Source of the DNA: Lutjanus erythropterus
Taxonomy: Eukaryota; Chordata; Actinopteri; Lutjaniformes; Lutjanidae
Length of the DNA stretch: 64,000 nucleotides
Reading direction: 5' to 3'
Assembly (NCBI GenBank): GCA_020091685.1
Contig: CM034603.1
Coordinates: 6,577,848 to 6,641,847, forward strand
The translations under genes were made by a program, and so were the position numbers. Shown here piece after piece: positions 49,232 to 60,052 of this stretch. Position 1 is the first letter of the stretch. Every line of letters starts with the position of its first letter. The notes under the pieces are model-generated. The model ran no database searches, had not been told where the DNA came from, and saw nothing but the letters and a program-made list of their open reading frames with translations.

Positions 49232-49836
49232 CTTGCAATAATTAGTCCATTAATTGATTAGTTATCAACTATTTTAGGGCTGCAACTAACAGTATTTACA
49301 TTATGGATTAATCTGACATTTATTTTTATGATTAATAGATGAATCACTTTGGTTATAAAGTGTCAAAAAATGTGAAAAATGCTCATCACCAGACTAAAGT
49401 GATGTCTTGATAATGCTTCTTGTGTCCAACCGAGAGTCCAGAACCCAAAGACTCTTCATTTACTGTAAAGGATTAATGATTATCAGAATAGTTGGCAACA
49501 AATTTTCTCTCGATTGACTCACTGATATATCGACATATTGTTGCAGCTCTACAGTTTGAGTGGTGTTTTTAAGAGAAAAAGTGAAAATTCTCTGATTCCA
49601 TCTTCTTACATATGAATATTTTTTGGTTTCTTTTCTTCTCTGTGACAGTAAACTGAATATCTTTGGGTTGTGAGTAAAACAAGCCTTTTGAGGACATAAT
49701 TTTGGCCTTTGGGAAACACAGATTGAAATTTTTCACCATTTTCTGACATTTTAAAATGAACAACTATTAATCAATTAATTGAGAAAACAATTGACTGATT
49801 GATCGACTATGAAAGTAATTGTTAATTGCAGCCTTA
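49232..49836 (-). mobile_element. 'attaatcgatta' family element interrupted by a second copy of itself
   Basis: The outer copy is inverted: 'gcaataattagtccatta' ... 'ttatcaactatttt' | 'cagtttgagtggtgttttta' ... 'cactgattgatcgactatga' ... 'gttaattgcagcctta'. At the break sits a complete forward copy (49276-49551) with ends AGGGCTGCAACTAAC and TTGTTGCAGCTCTA. The central motifs 'cccaaagactcttcatttac' (forward) and 'agtaaactgaatatctttg' (inverted) confirm opposite orientations. Non-coding. Confidence 0.75.
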
Positions 49837-50459
49837 GGTGTGGCAAGACAAGACAAGACATTTGAGGACGTCAACCTGGACAATAATATACAGAAAGAAA
49901 GTGCAGTCAAACTTTTGACTGGTATTGTGTATTATTCTGACAGTTTATGGACCCAACAAATGATCAATTAATTGAGAAAATTACGGCTGAAAATCATCAT
50001 TAGTTGTAGTCTGCACAGGAGGCGTAGCGTGAGCAGCACATTAGCGGAGCAGCAGCAGCTTCTGTGCTTCATTTGTCTACACAGGATGCGTTCAGGCTCA
50101 GTATTCATTTGGTCACCTGTCTTTTGGCAGCACACAGTCTCTGTGGTTATACATGTAAAATGGATGGAAATACTTCTACTTATACAGCTGTTTTGACTGA
50201 AATGGAAGCATATGTGTTCCATCCAGCCCGTCCTCATCAGAAAAATAGGTACGGGTACTAATGCTTATTTAGACCCATTATTTTTATCATGTGTGCAGGA
50301 ACATTTTTTCAGTCATGGATAAGCACACACGCGCATCCGTGTATTAATGTTGAAATAAACATGTTGCATAGTTGAATCTGAACCTTGCATGGAAAAATCA
50401 GTATCTAAACCAAAAGGCAAGAAGGAAAACATGTTTTGTGGTGTTTTATTCAATATGTT
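49837..50459. other. intronic DNA without recognised gene
   Basis: A short 'aagacaagacaagaca' repeat lies at about 49847-49862. Otherwise unrecognised. Confidence 0.4.
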
Positions 50460-50975
50460 ATTAATCAGTCCTTTCAGGCCTTTCTGGACATTGTTGTGGC
50501 TTACAATGCCTAATTTCACAGCAGATTTTCTGAGAAATTTTGAAGCATATTACAATGTTTTCAGGTATTTGTTTGCAATGAAATCGCAGGAGTGAATGAA
50601 AACAAACAAAAAAAAAGTTGAGGCTTTTTTTTTTTGTGGCGTGATTCATTAAAAATCAAAGGCAGTTTGTTTCAGGGAGAATAAACCTGCAGAAAGCTCA
50701 GGGCTACAAAAATCCTCGTCAAAACAGCAAGCACAAAATTATAAAATAGAAAACTGCACAGATGATTGATTAAAAAAAGATACAAAAAAAAAGAAATAAA
50801 AAGACATTGAGTGGGTTCATTGAGACGCAAGTGTATGACATTTGCTTGGCAGACTGCTATGATTGGTGGGATTCACGGGAAGCTACAGTGATTTGTCAAA
50901 TTGCAGCGTTTGGACAAAATTTCAAGGTATTGCAGAATTCACAAAGATTGGTTGAATTGTTGTGACTGCAGCTTC
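50460..50975 (+). mobile_element. 'gcagcgtttgga' repeat family, copy 3
   Basis: Shares 'attacaatgttttcagg', 'cattaaaaatcaaaggcag', 'ggagaataaacctgcag', 'ctatgattggtgggattc', 'gcagcgtttggacaaaat' and 'cagaattcacaaagattggt' with the copy at 28970, in the same order and orientation. No coding content. Confidence 0.65.
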
Positions 50976-51804
50976 CCAGAGCGACTGATTAATGATGCAT
51001 CATATTACAGACACTGTAGATTCTCATCCTGTCTGTCCTGAGGAGCACCTGTCAATTTTCTCTGTGCAGCAGGCTTGTTTTTTTTATCTTTTCCTCTGCA
51101 AGTCAGTAGTGGGTCAGTATAAGAGAAGCACAGAAGCGTGCCAAAGGCTCTGTTTCCATTAACCCAGCGGCGCACGCAGATCGCAGCCCAGTGCATCTGG
51201 AGCGTGCCAAACATACTTCTGCTCGTTTCGTGGACAGGCTTTCACCTGTGAGCTGCACACAGGGCGGGATCCAAAAGAACACATAACAAAAATGACAGGT
51301 TTCACCTCTATAAACACAGCGTTCTCCGTCATGACGCACTGACAGTTTGGAAATCCTGTTGAGTTTTCCTCGAAGCAAGCGGATCGCCTTTTGCATGCAG
51401 ACCTCCAAACCTATTCTGTCGTTTAGGTATAAAGACGTGTTAGTTCCGTCAGATGAAAGAGACTGACGCCTGAAAAACGCTGCCGAAACGCCTCCTGTGT
51501 AGACATGTTGCGAGTGTTGAGCCTATGGATGGGTATTTCCCATGGCATCGTTTGACAGACAACTGAGAGCTGGAGCTGCGAGGAGACACTCTGTCAGCTT
51601 CTGTGGTGGTTCACTGCTGATTGCAGCCTGCAAATGTTGAAATGTTTTGTCCTCTTTTTTGTGTAACTGTTTAAAAAAAAAAGGGAAATGGGAGTAAGGA
51701 ATGTATAACGGGACTGGCTACCGATTGGTTCAAATCTGCACACTCAAGAAGGAACTGTCGCTAGCGTGAAAATATTTCAGTAAAAATGAGGCATGAAGTG
51801 GAGA
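50976..51804. other. intronic DNA without recognised gene
   Basis: Opposed open frames at 51005-51408 show no domain. No exon found. Confidence 0.4.
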
Positions 51805-52674
51805 CATTAAGTTAGTGATACTCAACTTGTGACCCATGGGCCAAATCTGGCCCCTGAGAGGATGCTGGGTGGCCCTTAAAGAGTTTAAATCTGCTATTCA
51901 TCCTGTTGCTGGCAGGAGCAGTTTATGTTTGTATTCATGAGTCCAAAATTTAAGTGAATGCATGATAGAAGAGGTTTCAGCTATATTTAATATTATTAAC
52001 ATATGAAGCGCCAACATTCCATAACTGCAAGAATGACCATAAGCCGTCATTTTGACCTTTGACATCCAAACTCTATTGTCAGAGGTTCATGCATTTATTC
52101 TGTTATTTTATATTTTTAAAAATGAAATAACACCAAAATGTACATTGCCTAAAATGTATTTATATATGTATCAATATGCCTGCCATCATGTGTAGTAAAC
52201 CATAATGACTGCATATAGTCACACAGTATTTTTCTGTTGGATAATAATCATCAGTGATCCAATTCAAATTTTAGATTAATCTAGAATTACTCAGAGCGAG
52301 AAACATTTAAATGTATTTTATGCAATTATAAACATTTTATTTTAACATGCTGGAAATGAGTACAAATATAAAACCAAAGAACATTGGAGACTTTGCTATT
52401 TGCAATAAGTAAGGGTACTTTGTTTCAAAATTTCAGAGTTTTAGCACAAAAATTCAGTGAGTTATAAGTGCTGAGACAAAAAGTGTAACAAACAGCCCTG
52501 GTCTCCCCTACTTTATTTTTAATTAAGTCTAATTAATTATTTCTGTTTGAACGTTGGAAAATTGAACATTGAGACGACTTGTGAAGTTTTATTGACAGAC
52601 ACAATAATAGTTGCTAAGCAACCAAGATGCATCTCGAACTTTACTATAAGTAAAGTAAGTAATTTCTGTGATTT

Positions 52675-52710
52675 TATATATATGTATATATATATATATA
52701 TATATATANA
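52675..52710. repeat. (TA)n tract ending at an ambiguous base
   Basis: TATATA run with one G, followed by a single N at 52709. The N marks an unresolved base call in the assembly; the true TA length is uncertain. Confidence 0.9.
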
Positions 52711-52935
52711 GAATGGTGAGGCTGGTTAGTGGGCAACAACCAGACCCTCAGGAGGGGGTCTGCCCATATTATTCAGCACTTTTTTCCCCTCTCCTTTCTC
52801 TCTCTCTTTTTTTTTTTTTTGACATCTTTATTTTAATTTTTAGTTATTTATTATAATTCAAGTTTTTATTCATTTGGAAGGCATGGTACATGACATACAT
52901 ATCTTAATTTCTAGTCATACAAGGATACAAGGCGC

Positions 52936-52987
52936 ATATATACATACACATACACATACATATACACACACATACACATACATACAC

Positions 52988-53040
<53 letters not shown>

Positions 53041-53043
53041 TAC

Positions 53044-53095
<52 letters not shown>

Positions 53096-53112
53096 GTGTG
53101 TGTGTGTGTGTG
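52936..53112. repeat. compound microsatellite (ACAT/ACAC, TA, GATA, TG)
   Basis: A run of about 175 bp: acat/acac words, (TA)n of about 40 bp to 53038, (GATA)12-type array at 53045-53095, then (TG)n to 53112. The Ile/Tyr/Ser frames on the minus strand are translations of these repeats. Confidence 0.95.
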
Positions 53113-53456
53113 AATAATGAATGTCGGCCAATACATTGATATCAGGATTTTTTTATTCCCTAATATTGGCATCGGCATCAGTCCCAAAAATCTAGTATTA
53201 GTCATTTAAATTTAAATGTTACAATGTTACACCTTTTTAAAATGTTAAATGTTAATTTAGTTGATTAGTCAATTATTTGAAAGCAAAAACAGTCAAAGAA
53301 GGAACAGCTATTGTCCTTTTTTCATTTTATCAGATAAATGATTTGAGTGAATATTATTATTTGTTGTTGTATATGGTTATTAACTGGCCCCTGGCCTCCT
53401 GTCATTTTGTAAAAGTGGTCCCAGGGCAAAGCATGTTGAGTATCCCTGCATTAGGT

Positions 53457-56129
53457 GTTCACCTCGCAGCGACACTCTGATCAATGCCCAGCTGCACATA
53501 TCTTTTATCTACAAATGTTTATCTCTCACAGCGACATAGCAGGCAAGAAATCATGGTGAGTCACTGAATGCCACCACGCGGGTTTAATCATTGACAACAT
53601 CATGAATGCCCTTTGGAAAACTCCCAAGGACCCTGAGACATTTTCAACTCATTGGACAAGGGTTATCAACAATACAGTAAAGAAAACAAGGTTGTGTTAG
53701 AAAAGTTAAAACCGGGATGCATGAGGTCTTTGCAGGACGCTGAGGATGAAGCCAGTAATTCATGTTATCCTGACAGATGAATGCCCTTTGAAAGATGAAT
53801 CAATAAAAATGTTTAGTGTGAATGTGGTTTGAATGTGAATCCTCAAACATATACATCTCTGTCTTTTTTACATAAATCAAGTCATATTTCTCTCCATATT
53901 CCCATCAGTATCAGTCTGGAGTACTTTAATCCATTCACACTCACCGCTGTCATCACCTTGAACCTCCCATCTCTCCTCGCGCTCACCTCTGCCAGCCTGA
54001 GCTGTGACAGTGTGGGAGTCGCACTGTACAGCTGGAGATTGAGAAACACCACAAAATGAAGAGGGGTTACCGTTGATGAGATGGAGAGACATTATCCCAT
54101 TATGATAAACAAGAGAAAAAGAAGGCAGCGACATTTTCAAAATGTCATTTTGGAAATTTTCAGTTGACCTCGGACCATAATTCACTTTCCTCCACACTTG
54201 GCTGCCCCCTCATGCCTTATTCTCAGCCCAATTAAAAACAATTTGGTGGAGTTAGTCGCTGTGGAGACACTCCAGAAATAAACTTTTTGTCTAGCGATTT
54301 AAAAAAAACAAAAACACAGCAACACAAGCGAGGCATTCATTTGTGTGTTTTATTTCAACCACCTCCCATGTATTTGTGCTAGCAGTCATTTTAATTAAGT
54401 TTTCATTCATGACTTTTGGATGCCCAACATGACTCTTGGGACATTTTGGTTTCTTGATTCAGAAGAAGCAAAGGTGTACTTTTCTTTCTTCCTTCCTGAC
54501 CTTGACTGTTTCAGAGCAACCGCCACGGCTTCCCGGCGATGCAAACTCAAAATCAGAGAAACAGGGTGGAGGAAAACAACATTCAAGCAAAGCCTTTTAT
54601 CAATAATAGAGGCTGAGAACAAAGACTGGATGCCCCGTACGCCCAACAGAAAGCGGCGCTAGGCACCGCTGGCGGCTCTAAATGGCGATGCTGGAATATT
54701 AAAAACGTCAGCGTCCAGAGACGCTGTAACATGGTTTCAGTGAACTGCAGACAACACAGCGGCGTTTACCTTCCCAGCTAGCCTGCGAGGCTTTCTACCA
54801 AAGTGATGAAAGAGTCAAAAGGTCTGATTCCGTCTTCAGACAGATATTAGTGCTGTGTCACCCTCCTCATTCATTTTCATGAGAACACTGTGTTGGCGCG
54901 GCAGGGATTCTGACACAAAGAGGTCTGGTCTGGCAGTGTCATCTTGCAACAAGCCGATTTAACCCAATCAAATATTTGCAAGCATGCATTCCCTGTGATT
55001 ACTTTGAATGTCGCATGGCTGGATTCTACTGTTTACTCTGCCATGATAACTATTAACACTGTGAAATTCAATCTCACAGTATTAAAGGAGGCTGAAAGTC
55101 ACGATTTGTTTGAACACAAGTTTTCACAGCTCCTGTATGTGTATGTTTTACCTGATCAAGACCTTCAGTGGCTCTGCATATGACTGTTGTCTCTTTAAAG
55201 CAGAGGCAGAAGTTGAATGAAGCTGTTATAGTTTAGGTCGGGATGGATGTTTGGGTATTTAAAAGATCGAATATTGGTCAATATTGGTTTCTTCATTGTT
55301 GTCCAGCCAATAGGGCCGCCAGATGTTAAGTCATTTGGTTGGTGGACTTGTTTTATAAATTGCTGTGCAGTTCTTTTAGCATCTGTTTAGTCTTGAAACT
55401 CATAGATGTATTATTCACATTGGAGACAGAACCCCTTTGTTCATTATTTGCTGTTTTGGATCTGAAGGTCCGCCAGTCTTGGTGGGTCACCACAGAAACT
55501 CTCTGTCTTTGTCTCTCTCTATCAGTACCTGATCACAGCAGTATTTAAAATAGCAGCACAAACCTTTTGTGTTGATTTCAATTTCTACAAACTTTGATGC
55601 AATAATTTGTGTCACTGAACAAAAGCAGATTTTCTTGACAATGCTGATCTTTGAAGAAACAGGAAACCAGAGAGTCCAAACTGAGGAAACAAACAAGCTA
55701 GCAAGCACAAGCAAGCTGACTATTGACGCTTAGAGCTTTGAGCATTCTCATGCTGGCTTGCTAGCTTGCTTGCTGACTTGCTAGCATTAGTGATTGCCTT
55801 GCTAGCCACACTAGTTTGCTAACCTTCAAGTAATCAACTTTCTAGCACAGCATATTTTATTTTGTGAAGATGCAGGGAATTTCTCTGGACTGCTCTCTGG
55901 TGTGACCAGGTGTAGCAGATGCTGTTCGCTTTATATAGCTTTTCTCAGAAAAGCAAGACGGACAAAAATGAACCAGGATTCTCGTGGTTTTGGATCAATT
56001 TGTAACCCATACGTTGAGTGTTGGGCTCTAAAAATTGTGAGTTTGTTGGCTCAGACTATGGATGTTCCTGGCAACTAATTTCCCTGTCAAGACAGTAAGG
56101 AGACACATCATAGACATTAGAATAAGTGG
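53457..56129. other. intronic DNA; no exon found
   Basis: Examined for the next astn1 exon and none found. 53530-53830 and 54240-54420 lack repeat motifs. 55690-55800 contains a cluster of GCTAGC/AAGC words forming inverted repeats (see findings). Confidence 0.4.
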
Positions 56130-56625
56130 GCAGACCCACTGTGACATCACCCATTGGTTTGCGAACTACCGTTTTTAAGTGTATGGGGGTTGCCACCTTG
56201 GTTTTTTGCAACCATAACTTGCACAGTACTGACAAGAACCTTGAACTGGTGGGTGATGTGTGGCGGTGCTTGGTTTCGGCTCATCCGTTCAGCAGGAAAT
56301 AATGGGGACCTGCCTCGTGGTGATCTTTCTTGCATTGCAACTAAACAGTTCGCTAAAATATCTTTCTGAAAACATTATAAGCAAGAAATATCTGACCAGT
56401 ACTGTGTAGTTTTCACAGTTTGATATGAGTTTCGGGAGGTTCCGTTAGAAACCAGGAATACGGTTGCAGCCACCTGGTCACAATCTTTCTTGTTTTACAA
56501 CCAATCAGTACCCTAAATTACATTTCTGTCAACATTTTAAGCAAGAAATAGGTGATGTAGGAACAGAATAATGATCAGCATTTGCTCAGTACTGTCTAGT
56601 TTGTCAGTTTGATCTGAGTTTGCAC
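56130..56625. mobile_element. fish repeat with an internal 160-bp tandem duplication
   Basis: 'ccactgtgacatcacccatt' and 'ttgccaccttggttttttgc' are typical of a common fish dispersed repeat. Within it, 'atctttcttgcattgcaac' ... 'gcaagaaatatctgaccag' ... 'cagtttgatatgag' (from 56323) recurs as 'atctttcttgttttacaac' ... 'gcaagaaataggtgatgta' ... 'cagtttgatctgag' (from 56483), a 160-bp offset. Confidence 0.55.
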
Positions 56626-57808
56626 TGGATGGACTCACTGAGAATGACTTGTCAGGCGAAAATGTTTTAATCTTTTGTTGTAATTTAGGGCAAAAGAATC
56701 AATAGAAATCCACAGAAATTCAACAATGTATCATTGAACAGCACAATGGTGTTTCCACTTGGTATTCTGAGACGTGTTTAGGCCTAATGCACAGCCCCTC
56801 CACCAAGTAATGCTAAAGATCTTTCGCAGTCCAGAACCAACTTTAAATTCTGTCTGTGTTTACAGAGTGATCCAGAGGCTATAGGTCTGTTGTCTTCCTC
56901 GAGTAGTCCTTCTCTTGCGCCCGTGTCTTTATCTCCATCTCTTTCTCTGACAGCATCTCTGAGAGAGTCTGTGATAGAGGAACCCTTGATCTGCTTTGTT
57001 TTCTCCAAGCCAGCCTGCCCACTGACACCACAGCTCCACACTCAGGAAAAACAAAACAAAAAAACGTAGAAAAGGTCATCTTCTAATTAATTCAGTTAAA
57101 TTTTCTTTATTTTTTGATGGAACGAATGCAAAATAGGAAACCAGAAAGAAATCCCTGCACACTCATTATAACTGTTGTTTCAGTTGTATCAGCTTGGTTT
57201 ATGAAAATAGAAGGATTTGCTTTCTAATGCACTCGGCTAACGCACACATACACCCACTCTTTTTCGAATTTCAGCGCTTCCAGGTACAGGTTAGTATTCT
57301 CCAAAGCCAGCTGCATAGGAATGAGACTATCTAAGCAGGCAATTAGATCTGCTCCATGCAGTTCTGAGTCGCCGTTGTTGGTGTTTCCAGTCCACTATTT
57401 TCATCTTTGTCATAAAATATGCACAGATAGAGCTATTGTTGTCCTCAGTGGACAACTTCTGTGCATGTGTGAGGAGGAGGCAGGCAAGGTAATGACTCTT
57501 TTCCTTTTTGCTGAAGATGCCCAAGTGCCTCTCTTCACTCCATATGTCAGCACATTTAATGGACTCCAGAGATACTTCTAAAGCAACTAAAAGTACCAAA
57601 GTTGCCAAATGGGAGAATGCGATGTCAGAGGAGTGAAGGGAGAGGGCCTGCAGGGCCCTGTCAGTATTTCATGATTGTTATTGCTGAGCAGGTGTATAAT
57701 TTATTCCTAATTAGTTGTGGACTGTACAATATAATGAAGTTAATGATGTCTAAATCAGTGGACAAGGTTAATGTCATGGTAGAGTAATTGTACTTCTGTA
57801 TATTTAAG
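56626..57808. other. intronic DNA with a candidate microexon
   Basis: No ordinary exon is recognised. The possible 9-nt microexon at 57275-57283 is described separately. Frames at 56784-57079 (minus) and 57321-57608 have no recognised domain. Confidence 0.35.
57275..57283 (+). other. candidate 9-nt in-phase microexon of astn1
   Basis: The nine bases CGCTTCCAG lie between a pyrimidine-rich acceptor (cccactctttttcgaatttcag) and a GT donor (CAG followed by gtacag). After the phase-1 exit of the exon at 48794 (…CGT G), it would read Ala-Leu-Pro and leave phase 1 again, so inclusion or skipping keeps the frame. The position is just where ASTN1 continues into its next cytoplasmic exon. Nine-base matches flanked by AG and GT arise often by chance, so this is speculative. 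Confidence 0.2.
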
Positions 57809-58918
57809 CAGAGGTGGTGAAAGTACACATTGTTTATTCAAGTAGAAGTACAGGTAATTGTAGAGAAAAAAAGACTTTGGTAAAAGTAGAAGAACTGGTT
57901 CAACTTGTTAGCTCAAGCAAAACTGAAAAGGTACAGGCTCTGAAATATACTCAAAGTATAAAAGTGAAAAGTTGTCCTCTGAAGGACAATAGCACAGCTC
58001 TGCAAAGCTAACTAAATCTCAACTTTTCTCAGAGGTCAAGTCAGCCTCTCTTCTTGTTTTCATCTTGTAATGTCGTCAACACTGTTTCCATCCTAGGTCT
58101 TTAACGTTGTTTATGTTTTTTGTCTTTTACTATAATTCTGTCTTGGTATGTCTCTGACAACAGTTTCATCTTGTTATTGTCTTATGTCTTTTAATGTTGT
58201 TTTCATCATGGTATGTCTTTTGTGACATTTTCTTCTTGTTGTCTATTCTCTCATGTCTTTTTCGTTGTTTTTGTCTTGTTCTGTCTTTTACAAAGTTTTT
58301 GTCTTGTAATGTCTTTTACGTTATTTTTATCTTATGTCCTTTTCAATGTTTTTGTCTTCTTCTTTTACAAAGTTTTTGTCTTGTCATATCTCTTATTCCA
58401 TTTTCATTTTGTTATGCCTTTACTACCACTTTCATCTTGTAATTGTTTTACATCTTTTATGTTGTTTTTGTCTTGTTCCCTCTTTAGTGTCATTCTCATT
58501 TTGTTACATCTTTTACATCATCATCTTTGTAAGTCTTTTACATTGATTTCATCTTGGTATATCTTCTTAGTTGTTTTCGTATCATAAATCTTTTGCATAA
58601 TTTTTGTCTTGTTAAGTCTTTTATGTTGTTTTCATCTTCCTGTCTCATGTCTTTTATGTTCTTTTTTTTTGTCCTGTTATGTGTGCGTGATATGCACCAC
58701 TGGATGCACCTTTAATACATACACAAAATGAAAATAATCAATAATTCCTCTCAAATGCATTAAAACTAATGTGACACGCCCATTTTTAGAAGTGTAAGGA
58801 GTAGAAAGTACAGATATTCGTGTTAAAATATATGGATTAAAAAATACTCAAGTACAGATACCTGAAAACTCTACTTAAATACATTTACAAAGTATGTATT
58901 TTATTACTTTCCACCTCC
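57809..58918 (+). mobile_element. 'agtacttgagta' element with internal minisatellite, forward copy
   Basis: Ends are CAGAGGTGGTGAAAGTAC (57809) and TTATTACTTTCCACCTCC (58918), inverted-complementary around GAGGTGG.AAAGTA. Terminal parts carry 'tactcaaagtataaaag' and 'actcaagtacagatacctga', typical of this fish repeat class. The interior 58030-58680 is a degenerate array of 'cttttacgttgtttttgtct' type units of about 25-31 bp. The Phe/Ser/Leu-rich plus-strand frames at 58194-58587 are this array. The element is the inverse of the one at 30688-31447. Confidence 0.7.
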
Positions 58919-60052
58919 ATACATATGACTGGTCACAATTATATAGATAGGTGGAAAGTGTAAATTGACTAAGGATTGTATTTTTGGGTTGTCTCGTCAT
59001 GGCCTGAAAATTAAACTTAAGCCCCAATTGGACAGGATTTATGTCTTGAGGCGAGCTGAGGTGATTTTAATCCAGTCTCAAACATCTTCATCATGGGTCA
59101 TTGTTCAGTCCCACCTCAGTAATCATTACAGCTGCAGTTCTGTTTTTCTGTGATCTCGCCAGTAACTGCAATTTAAAACCACTCCGGAGCGACGTTCTTG
59201 TATTTTAAAGTGCATCTTTTTTTTTTTCTTTTTTTTTAAATCAGCTCGGTGTGAAATCTGACCCTTGTGCAAAAATGGTATCAGCAATGTTTTTGCTAAT
59301 CTGATAGATGGAGACATGCCAAAACATACACTTAGGCCTATTTGGGAACCAATATGACAGAAATAATTAAAGCCATCAGAAGAGCATGACCCTGTAAAAG
59401 CTCATCCAATGGGCTGTTGTAATGTCAACCACATGTAGCAGTAAGTAAAGTGTAGTGGTAAACTGGCACCATTAAATTCATGCTGATTTAGCTGTTAGCT
59501 GTTCCTGCTTTCAGTGATGGATGGATGTACAGACATATCACTGGATCACTTCGAGACTAAAGAAAACTTGATATTTCAAGAACACCTGGAGGGAATTTCT
59601 GTGATTTCTAAACTGATTTATGGATGTTTATTCACAATAGACTTTGTAGACTTGCTGTAATGCCATATAAATCACGTCCAAATGGAGCTTTAGTCTAATC
59701 TAATATAGGACATTTTTCACAGCAGACATTCTGGCTTGACGTGGAATGCTAATTTTAATTATTCCACCTGTTATTGCAGTCTGTTGCTGCCAGGAGGCGC
59801 GTTTGGCCAAATAGCCCACGCTTATTACAAAAGAGAGGATGAAATTTGAACCAACAAGTTTTTTTTTTAGGCCAATAAATTGGATCATTTTGTTGGCTCT
59901 TTCTGCATTGTTGGAAGGTGACCCAGCAAGCAAAATAGCTAAGAAGCCAGGTAGCAAAGAAGGTCCGCTGGTAACTTTGAATTTGAATTTATGCATCGTG
60001 ATTGTTGGCTGCACTTCCTTTGGCTACATCTGTGGGTAGTCTGTCTGAGCAG
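58919..60052. other. intronic DNA without recognised gene
   Basis: T-rich tract at 59216-59238. No exon or named element found. Confidence 0.4.

Larger units (their letters stand above)
51813..53448. mobile_element. hAT-like element, 1.64 kb, with near-perfect 8-bp target duplication
   Basis: Ends are TAGTGATACTCAACTTG (from 51813) and CATGTTGAGTATCCCTG (to 53448), complementary as (C/T)AG(T/G)GATACTCAAC, the typical hAT terminal type. Flanks are CATTAAGT (51805-51812) and CATTAGGT (53449-53456), an 8-bp duplication with one change. The left and right subterminal parts share 'ctggcccctg' (51848 and 53386). The interior contains AT-rich DNA, a compound microsatellite and a fragment with 'tcggccaatacattgatatc'. 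No transposase frame is visible. Confidence 0.8.

Noticed and set aside
52904-53205. Ile/Tyr/Ser-repeat frames resembling a low-complexity protein
   Set aside because: Translation of TA, GATA and CA microsatellites.
53829-54059. Frame ending in a Ser/Leu-rich stretch that might be the next astn1 exon or second membrane helix
   Set aside because: It lacks the expected residues of the second helix region and proper AG/GT boundaries in phase 1.
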